Shown here: in pieces, positions 55,776 to 64,000 of the stretch
Numbering within the stretch: the stretch's first letter is position 1
Layout of the letters: each line of letters starts with the position of its first letter
Assembly (NCBI GenBank): GCA_033296705.1
Contig: MU856844.1
Location: forward strand, 124,001-188,000
DNA from: Chaetomidium leptoderma
Lineage: Eukaryota > Ascomycota > Sordariomycetes > Sordariales > Chaetomiaceae
Direction of reading: 5' to 3'
DNA length: 64,000 nucleotides
Translations under genes and position numbers: made by a program
The notes under the pieces: model-generated
What the model was told of the DNA's origin: nothing
The model's database searches: none
What the model saw: the letters and a program-made list of their open reading frames with translations, nothing else

Positions 55776-58700
55776 CGCGCAGCTAGTAGTGGTCGAGTGA
55801 CAACGGACCAGCGGTTGGTGAGGGAGGTCGGATGTCAACACAGTTGATATGCGACCTTTTGGGAGGGAGGGGAAACAATCCCAAAAGTAGAAACAAGGAG
55901 AATGGCTCGTCCAGAATAGTGAGCGGGCTACAACCAGACGCCGATCTGGCGGGTTCGTGTGTTCTTAGGCGCTGCCTGCGAACAGATGCGGTGGTGTGTT
56001 TTGGGGGTTTAAATGTCGAGATATCCGAGGCCAGCCCGTGATATGGAGAAAAATGTGCCCAAACTATTCAATCCTTCCCAGGTTGCCTCAAGCGAATGGT
56101 GGGCGTTGGTCGGCAGCCCTGTCGGGGGATGCGACGAAGATTGTCCGGTCGGCGGGCGGTGCGGGCGACGAGCGGGCGTTGGGTGTTGCTGTGCGCTGCC
56201 GGGGGCAATCGGCCGAGAAACAATGGATGAATGAGATTAAAGCGCTTGTTTGAAGAAACGAAACCGATCAAAGGATACCCAGGTATCAATGTCTATCAAA
56301 CAGGCACGGCGAGCTGCTCGACAGGGTCGTGGCGGCGATGGACGGTGGCTGCGACACGAAATGTCGGACGCTTGACGGGGTGCGCTGGTTGTGCGGAGCG
56401 ACGGGATGATTTGCCACTGGGGTCTTGATGGAAAGAAAAAAGCGAGCACCTGGCAGTGCAAGTGCAGGAAAAGGCACAGTGCACGATGTTGCAGGAGAGG
56501 GAAATGGGGGGGGTGGGAGCCTCCTGCGACAAGATCTAGGGAAGGGGAAGAAAGAAGGGGGGGACGAAGAGGAGTCTTGGGAAAAGGATCGCGAGATGGA
56601 CAGAAGGTCGAGTGGGTGGGCGGCCCCGGGGGGTTTAATGACTTTGCTCTTCGCCTGCTCGGGCCCCAGGGCCCAGGGCACGGCGAGCCAATGGCTGCAA
56701 GAGACGAGAACGAGGAAAAGCGGGACCGAGAAGTTCTGTGTGGAGCACAGGAAGGGGGGCCGCTAAAAAGCACGAGCCCGCAACAAGCTGCAGCACCCGG
56801 AAAGAGCGTCGATTGCATCCAGGGACCCATCCCATGGCTTCCAGTTTCTCATCTTCATCTCCTGTCGTATTTGCGCAGCGAGCCCCCGATATTCGGGAGT
56901 GGCCACAAGCACCCGAGGATGGCAAGGAATGGCAAGGAACGTGCCATCAGTGGGGCCGAACAACAGCGACGACTCGAAAACGTCCTCTTGTTCAGAGATT
57001 GTCCCTGCTCGTGCAATGACTTTGACTGCCGGTGGGCGGAGGGCTCCGTTACCTCCAACCTTGCGCGGAGCTCCCTGTCATTCGATGTCGCCTATCTGAT
57101 GAGATGGGGAATTTCGGAAAATAACTGCGCAGTCATGATGCTGGTGGAGCGAGGGCAACGGGTCCTCTCATGGAATGAGGGTGGAGGTATCCGTATCTCA
57201 CTGCTCTTCCCCCACCATGGTCAATCCTTCTTTGTCGCGTGAGTTTTCATCGGGTGGCCAGGCCCAGGGTGGATGAAGAGGTTGAGGTCACTGCTCAGGC
57301 TGTCTGTCTTGTCGCTGGAGTTTTCGATTTTTAAGTTTCAGTACCTTGCTGACTGGTGACTGGACTCACCAAACCATCAAGTCGACGCGCCCTTCGCTGC
57401 CCAGGAATCATGCGGTCGGTGAAAGTGACTACGATTGGGCATCCGTTTGGTGTGGCGCCTAGTTGTGGTCTTCAAGCTAATGCTGCTGCTTTTGTTTTGA
57501 GTTTCTGTCTCCCCTTGAAGGCGGAAGCACTGGCCATCAGCGCACCGGCCTGCGGAAGCGCTGTGTGGAAGCCAGCACACCTCCCGTGAGTTAGGCGAGG
57601 CGGCCGTCTTTGCGGGCCTGGGGGGTTGCTCACCCGAACATGGCCGTCCCCGAAATTGCTGGTTGTAAAAATATCCCGGCTACGATGTGAACAAGTGGAG
57701 GGCATGGGGCCTCGCCTTCACCCGCCCCCCTGATTGGGCTTTCCGCTGGGCAGTACCGCCGATGTAGCGTTGTAATTTTCTGCAAGACTGTCAGCCGTGA
57801 GATGGCAAAGGCGGCGAAGGAATACCACCTTACCGCCAGCCAGAGACAGTGCACTCCCATTCCCTCAGGGCAATTTGTTGACAACGCTATGGCGTCCAGG
57901 CGCAGTGTGACGCCTACGCAGTTCAGTGTACTTCAGTAAACTTTGCCGTGCCTCGCGAGAGGTGAGGTTGGCGGCTCATTCAGATTTCATCATCCCGGGC
58001 CGATGTTGCTCGGTAACCGGTACCACCCCCCAAGCTTACAAGCAGTTAGATCTCAGATCTGAGATCATCCAACAAGGGCTCTGTACGGAGCAAGGCAGTG
58101 TTTTTGGCTCATTGTTCCATGAGTCAAGCAAGGCCATTGTCTCCTGGGCGGTCGAGACGAAAGCATTTCTTTCTCTCGTCTCGTTTTTGACGGCCCCGCG
58201 CCCGAATGGACCATGCTTCTTCTTCTGGCGAGATGGAGAGCCGTTAATTACCCACTCACATCGGCTGGCTGTCATCTTCCGGACTCTGTGCCGCCATCTT
58301 GCCCGCCCCGCCTCTTGTCAACTGCAACGTGCAGGTGGTGGGCGGTGTCCAGCCACAGATTTTGGACCTCCCCCTGGTCAGCTCTGAAACATGCTTCAGA
58401 AATAGCTCAGAGTGGGTAGGCCAGGCTTTTCTTGGCACCTGCGCGGTCTGGACTCTGGACACGAGGTTGCAGTTGGCAAACACCCCGCTCCCAGCTGATC
58501 ACCCGGTGGCTTCGCGGCCTGTCGAGCTGTCTCCCCCAACGGCTTCCTCGCCGCTGCGATCGACAATGCTCCCCAGACCACAAGGCCCACAGAAAGCGGC
58601 GATGGCTTCCTTCCAGCCCAACAAGGCTGTCTGCCTACGGTGTATTCCATCAGCGCCTTTGGACGGCTCGCACTGCATACGCTTCGGTAGTCAGTCGACT

Positions 58701-61700
58701 GCGGCAAGGCAACCACTCTGCTGCCCGGGCCAGTCCCTGTCACTAGCTCTTCCATCTGGATGGAATGAGCGTGGCCGGGCCGGGGTGACCAACAATCAAG
58801 GCAGCCAACATCCTGGCCTGCTGTCTGGTGGACTCTGTGTGCTTTGTGATCTATGATCTTGTCCGGCAAGCCTTTTTTCGTATGCAGAACATCTTATCCG
58901 GGAGGTGGGTATTTCCGCTTGATCACCCGCAGCCAGCATTTCTGAAACACAAAAGCGATCTGTTTCAGAGGCTCACGACACTTCCCCCCCACGGCAGACA
59001 ACACGGACCACGGACTACTGTGCGGCGGTAATGTGGGCTGGACCAGACTATCCGGCCCGTTGATTATTAGCCTGGTCTTGTTTTCTCGGTTGAATCCTGG
59101 CTTCGTCCGTATGTGAGGTTGTATTGCGCAACTCCTGGCGCTACTTGGATCCCGCCGGGTGGTGGGGGGATGTCGGGTGCAGATGCTACCGTCGGTAATC
59201 CGGCAGAGCGATGCCAATGCTAGCACCTCTCTGCCGCCCTTCTTGAAGGGCATGGTGTAGTTCGCATGTGATGTATGATCTTCAGCAAGTCATCTGTCCC
59301 GGCATGTGTTGCCCTGCTGTTGAGGTTTGCTTGTGTTGAAATCCAGCATCCCCATGTTTGCGAGCAGGGGAGGCTGACTACCGGGCCAAGGGTCGATCGA
59401 AAAACACACAAAGCCTCCATGGCCAAAACGGTGTCTGTGCTTCGCTGTCGTGACGGTAGCATTCTCTCGTTGCTCGCTGGAATGATGAATCCGATCATTC
59501 AACAGGGGATCCTGTTTCATATTCCCGGGGCAAAAGAAGCTCAGCTCAACGCTCGTGCGTTGCCGCTGCCCGTTCCCCAATCACGGCTGTTTTGTCGCCA
59601 GGCGGGTTCGGCGATACGCATTGGGAGAAGGACTCGCAGACGGGCATCCATGACTGTGACGGAGCTGGAGCTCCTCAGAAGCCTGATTGGTGGCGTCGGG
59701 CGAGTTTCTTTAAGCCATCTGATCTGACTGGACTGTTTGGCAGCGAACAACAACAAATCGTCAGCGGAATGACATCTGGTAACCAAGAATAGCAGCTGGG
59801 CGGCCGAAGAAAACGGCCGCAGAGCGCAAGATGCCGAACGCCAGCTACGACTTGCCCTATCAGACATGTTCAGATCCCGCGCTGCTGTACGACCTGAAAG
59901 AGACACGGTTTGCCCATCCATCGGAACTTGGCTGAATACCCGCCGCGTCGACGGCAGGGATCTGCTGTGGTTGCGTTGCCGGTGGAAGGCAGCCCCTGGT
60001 GAGATCTGGTTCCTGCATAGAGGGATCTGTGTGCTGTCACCGTTGCTGTGTGTGCGCCCGTGTGATCATATCCAAGCAACACCCCCTCTTCAAAAGTTCC
60101 GCGAAGCTGGGCTCCGCGTGCGCCGTGGGGCAAGCTTTGCGGGCTGGCGGACGATTTGGCGCCCAAGTGGGACTGCTTCATTGTTACAGCAGTAGTTAAA
60201 AGACATTTAGACAATGGCCTTGTCGCCTAGCATCGACTCCGTATTACATGGTAAGATATGTCAGGTGTGAGAGCTTCAGTGCTGAGAGTCGGCATGTGTA
60301 AAAATCACAACCTTGTTGGTTTGCTAGGCCAACCAACATGGTCGTACAGACATACGCTCTTGACTTGGGTAGGTGGCTGAGTTGCGGGGTGGTGGTGGCC
60401 CTGAGTGCCTGACTGTCGGGTGTCCCGAGTGTCTTTTGTCGGGGGCAATGGCGCCGAGCCCCGTCCCAGCAACCAGCAACAAAATGCCAAGGGAGATCAA
60501 ATCCAAAACACGGCAGACGGGGTTCTTGGTTGCTAGCGGATCTCGAAACAATCTGTGAAGAGGCAACGGCGGGAAAGTCGGCGCAATGCGGATCGCCCTG
60601 GACCCTCGTCCTGCAGCTTCCATTGGTGTGCCTGGCAGCCCGCATGAGCGGGGCGTTCCTCGGCCGTGCGACGGGACGACTGCAGCGGGTGCAGCAAAAA
60701 CAAAAAGCAACCCACTTGCACCCATTGTGCGCGACGAGAGGGACAATGCAACCATCCAGGCTCGTCAGGTCTGCAGCAAGAAAGGGGTCACCCGCTCGGT
60801 CTCGTGCTGAAGAGCGGGGTGCTTCGGACTTGCCAAAAGAGGGAACGGCTGATATCCGAATTCAGCCTGGTTCGCGCGGGTGCAGAGTCCGAAACAGGCG
60901 CCCGTTGTGCTCGGTGACGGGACTCAGGGGTCGGGAAAAGAGATGAAACTCGACAACATCGTCGCAGCTTCTTCCAGAAGGACGGCTCGTGCCTTGACAC
61001 GACGGGAACGGCACGACATGCCGCTTGAGCCGGGGTTGAATTGAGGGCCAGGATGTGCTGGCCCGGTAGCTATGCGCAGCTCAGAGCAGCTCTGTTGGTG
61101 GAGTGCACTCGGTCGAGGCTCGGGTTGTCGCGGCATCTCGAGTCCAACATGGCTGCTCGGCGACTGCTTGGTTGCGTTGTGCTTCACTGCCTCACTGCTT
61201 GCCCTGCATGCATGTGGAGATGGAAAGCAGGCCCGTGCTTCAATCATCCCGCGTCTCACCCATGTCTTCCAGGTTCTGTTGCCTGCTGGACATCACTCTT
61301 TCAACCACCGAGTCCCGAATCCTCCATGTTGACCATCACCTCCGCACCTGTCGGTCGAACCCGACAGACGTCCAACGCCATGACTCGCCACCATGCGCAG
61401 CTCCCCTGCGTGAGCCGAGCCATCGGGACCTCGGAGAGGCCCAAGAGTTCAAGAGGCTAACTCTTCAGGCGTCGTCGCCTGAACACCGTGCACCGCGTGG
61501 CCGAATGCTCGTGCGGTCGACCACACCAGGCTGACCCTGGACTCGGATTCCTGCTATGATCTCCAATCCCTTATTCATATCTAGCCAAGGCCGGCGAGGC
61601 CCCAGTTGCGTTCCCCGCTTGTCTGCATGTTTATCGACATAGCAACGGACAGCTAGGGAGACATAGCTGCAGCGTCATCAACGGATCGACCGTCTGAAAC

Positions 61701-62986
61701 CAAAACCATGGCGGCATACCGCTACGATCGTGGGCGACTGTCACTCCGAAGTGGCTAGCTACCCCTGCGCCCTTCTGCGTGTTCAAGGGGCTTGAACATT
61801 GACCTCGGGCGCTCGGACGGAGGAACAACTCCAAGGTGACAAGCGGTGGGCCTGTGCCCTGTCAGGCTGGCCAGCCCAGTCCAGCCCAAGCCGAGCTACC
61901 AGGGGCCAGGGTCCAACCTTCTGTCATGCTCCCCAACCGTTGCCTTCCGACTGGCCGGCGTCGGTTCGGCATGATTCTTCGGAGCACACCCCTGGATGAC
62001 GACGGGGCGCGGACGGGGACTGAGCTCTCGGGAGGCTCTGCGAGTCGGTTGTGCAGCCTCGCGCGCGAGGGTCAAGGAGACTGTCATGGAACTCCGCTTG
62101 CCTCCACAACACAGGATAGCCGGCAGCCAACATGACCAACGCATAATCCCGTGAGAAGACGCCGCATAGTTACGCAGCAACATGTTTCCAGCCTCGGCTC
62201 AATCAGACCGGCTTCTCTCGGTTGCAAAGCGAAAGTAATCCCAATATCACCTCTTCCCGACCTATAGCCCCCGTAACCCAGAGAGTTGGTGCTAGTTAGT
62301 TACTCCGCAACGAAGCCACATCCGGCACATTGCGACAAGACGCCGGCAGTCTAGTTTGGGCTCAAAAAAGCTTGACACGGACGAAAACGAGAGAGAGAAC
62401 CAACAGTGAGCCCGGTCATGACTTGCCAGATTGGGACCAACAACCGCGTGTTTTGGTTTACCCCTGAGTCCCTTCCCACGCCAGCGTGGTACTCGGCAAA
62501 CCCTTCCAGAACGCCAGAACTCAGGGCAGCATTTCGTAATCAACACACAATTTCCCCATATGCGGTCCCACAGTCGCAATGCGTCCTCCAAGGAACATCA
62601 TCACACCTCGGACGCGAATCGGAAATGGCCCGACAGGAATGCTTGTCAGCCAGGGGGGAGGTCACGAAGGCGGTGGGGGCGTCCTGGCGAGTACATACCC
62701 CGTCACGGTAGATGGGATCAAAGCACTATGAGAACAGAAACGAAAGGACAAGGAGTGTAGTGTACTTCGTAGTGATCGAGTTCTGGTTGTGGAAGCGGTG
62801 GACTGGATAGGTAGATGGATGTCTATCTTGCGTTTCCTTGACTCGACCCTTGTTTATATGCGCCACTCAAGGGCATCAATCAACAAACACGCTCGCCTCC
62901 CACAGTTGAGATACGTAGATCGATCTCCTTTGAAGAGACAAACATCAATCAAAAAAAGACAAACAAACCAACCAACCAAACCAAAC
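55776..62986. other. 7.2-kb gene-free region upstream of STE12
   Basis: No convincing gene on either strand. Frames up to 283 codons (56391-57242 plus) exist but are low-complexity or random, overlap each other and have no domain. Visible elements are the 18-bp palindrome at 58049-58066 and CCAACC/CAAAC repeats near 62955-62985 close to the NOC3 stop. The left part should be the STE12 promoter and leader, and the far right the 3' UTR of NOC3. A long non-coding RNA cannot be excluded by sequence. Confidence 0.6.
58049..58066. repeat. 18-bp perfect palindrome
   Basis: GATCTCAGATCTGAGATC is perfectly self-complementary with no spacer. It lies in the gene-free region about 2.3 kb upstream of STE12. 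Confidence 0.85.
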
Positions 62987-64000
62987 CTAGATCCCCCTAA
63001 GCTCCTTCTCCATCGCCTTCAGCTCCTCCCTGACCTTGGGACAGTAATGCTTGCGGAGGATCTCGCCCTCCCACACGGTCGTCGTAAACGGGTTGCTGCC
63101 CTCGACCGTGTCGCTCAGGGGCTTGTACGTGCCGTCGCCCTTGCGCTCCTCGGTGTTCCAGAGCGCGTTGATCTTGCGCCCGTGCGTGTGCACCACGTCG
63201 TGCAGCAGCGCCAGCACCGCCTGGCACGACTTCTCGGGCACCTGCAGCGCGAGCGCCATGAGCTGCTTGGTAAAGGCCGCCAGCCGCAGCGGCGGCACCG
63301 ACCGGATGTTCCACGGCGGGATGAGCACGCCGCTGAGGCAGCGGAGCAGCAGTACCGTGGTGGTTTGGAGGTTGATCTTGTTGTTGTCGCTCCGCCGGTT
63401 GGCCGGGCTGTCGGACGACGACGTGTCGTTTGGGTCGGTGAGGTGGAGGGATTTGGCGCCGAGCTCGAGGTCCGGGTTGACCGAGAGGCTGAAGAGGCTG
63501 CGGTGGAGGTTGGTGATGAAGAAGGAGAGATCGAGGTGCAGATCCGAGCGGGCGTTGTGCGCGTCTTGGCCCTCGAGCAGCGCGAAGGCGGTGACGGTGC
63601 AGAGCAGAGATTCTCGGCTGGTGTCGCGGATGACCGAGAGCTCGTCGTCCTCTTCGTCCTCGTTTGTCTCGCCGTCGACATCCTTCTCGGGGGTGTCGCT
63701 GTCGCGGATGAGGTCCTTGAGGGCCTCGAGAAGATCGCCAAAGAAGTTTTGGTTGATCAAATGTGCGTACCGGGCGAGGCCCTCGAGCACAGCGCCCATG
63801 AGGTGTGGTGTGCGGGCCTTCAGGATCCGAAAGTAGCTGGCAAACACCATCTTGAGAATCTCGGACTGCATCCTTTCCCTCTCCTCATGGCTGACCGATG
63901 CGTCGGCGTGAGCCATCACCTTATCGGCTTCCTTCTGTTCCTTGAGCAGCTTCCGTTCCCGCTTGGTTCGGAATTCCTTCTTTGCTTTTGGCTTCTTGCC
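62987..64000 (-). CDS. NOC3: NOC3: nucleolar complex-associated protein 3, C-terminal part (cut by right edge)
   Basis: NOC3 works with NOC2 in intranuclear maturation and transport of 60S pre-ribosomes and, in yeast, in replication licensing. The frame is open from the window edge at 64000 to a TAG at 62987-62989, giving the last 337 residues; the N-terminal part lies outside. The fragment begins with a basic stretch (KKPKAKKEFRTKRERKLLKE), then the CBF/Mak21-type helical region: QSEILKMVFASYFRILKART, HLMGAVLEGLARYAHLINQN, FFGDLLEALKDLI. After an acidic insert come LLRCLSGVLIPPWNIRSVPP and QAVLALLHDVVHTHGRKI, and the end is HYCPKVREELKAMEKEL. No intron is needed in this part. Apparent plus-strand frames here are shadows of the biased codon use. 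Confidence 0.92.
   Translation of the reverse strand, partial: GKKPKAKKEFRTKRERKLLKEQKEADKVMAHADASVSHEERERMQSEILKMVFASYFRILKARTPHLMGAVLEGLARYAHLINQNFFGDLLEALKDLIRDSDTPEKDVDGETNEDEEDDELSVIRDTSRESLLCTVTAFALLEGQDAHNARSDLHLDLSFFITNLHRSLFSLSVNPDLELGAKSLHLTDPNDTSSSDSPANRRSDNNKINLQTTTVLLLRCLSGVLIPPWNIRSVPPLRLAAFTKQLMALALQVPEKSCQAVLALLHDVVHTHGRKINALWNTEERKGDGTYKPLSDTVEGSNPFTTTVWEGEILRKHYCPKVREELKAMEKELRGI

Noticed and set aside
56391..57242. 283-codon plus-strand frame in the desert before STE12
   Set aside because: Gly/Arg/Lys-rich low-complexity start and random remainder; no splice partners or domain. Probably non-coding.
1..64000. tRNA, rRNA, CRISPR or transposon sequences
   Set aside because: No tRNA-like A and B boxes with a cloverleaf, no rRNA, no spaced direct repeats and no transposase or reverse-transcriptase motifs were found by reading; a covariance-model and repeat search would be needed to be certain.

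Overview
The window is chromosomal DNA from a filamentous ascomycete, most likely a sordariomycete and probably order Sordariales. The signs are small GT-AG introns (mostly 50-80 nt) with CTAAC/CTGAC branch sites just before the acceptor, GC-rich coding sequence, fungus-specific families (POP3, BUD4, STE12 with a C-terminal pair of C2H2 fingers, FAF1), a GPI-anchored Ser/Ala-rich surface protein and many short intergenic microsatellites. Fourteen complete genes and two genes cut by the window edges can be supported. I see no tRNA, rRNA, CRISPR, transposon or viral remnant.

Left part (1-19 kb): the N-terminal part of an unknown acidic protein runs off the left edge (minus). It is followed by a two-exon SMP-30/gluconolactonase-type enzyme (minus), then 6.4 kb without a convincing gene, which forms the upstream region of a large bZIP transcription factor (plus). 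Next come an RS/RD-rich protein with an NFKBIL1-like C-terminus (plus) and a small GPI-anchored protein (minus).

Middle (19-43 kb): the TORC2 subunit SIN1/AVO1 (minus) is divergent from a PRCC-domain protein (plus), which is convergent with an uncharacterised conserved ascomycete protein (minus). Then comes a 12-exon, about 2567-residue ubiquitin-specific protease of the USP9X/USP34 type (minus), the RNase P/MRP subunit POP3 (plus) and a mitochondrial type II NADH dehydrogenase (minus).

Right part (43-64 kb): the septation/anillin-like protein BUD4 (plus), the histidine-biosynthesis isomerase HIS6 (minus) divergent from the ribosome-biogenesis factor FAF1 (plus), and the transcription factor STE12 (minus) with 7.2 kb of apparently non-coding DNA upstream. 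The C-terminal part of the nucleolar factor NOC3 (minus) runs off the right edge.

The genes do not form one pathway. Two loose themes recur: growth and polarity control (TORC2 SIN1, BUD4, STE12) and RNA or ribosome biogenesis (POP3, FAF1, NOC3, probably the NFKBIL1-like protein). I did not find a clear new multi-gene system. The best leads are at the RNA level: a frame-preserving STE12 exon whose skipping would remove exactly one zinc finger, several stop-free introns of length 3n (two of 57 nt back to back in the ubiquitin protease), a hidden pair of introns that masks the CxxC segment of that protease, an out-of-frame overlapping upstream ORF on the bZIP mRNA, and the two very long gene-free regions in front of the two transcription factors. 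Exon boundaries were assigned by eye from splice signals, frame continuity and family knowledge; none was tested against transcripts.
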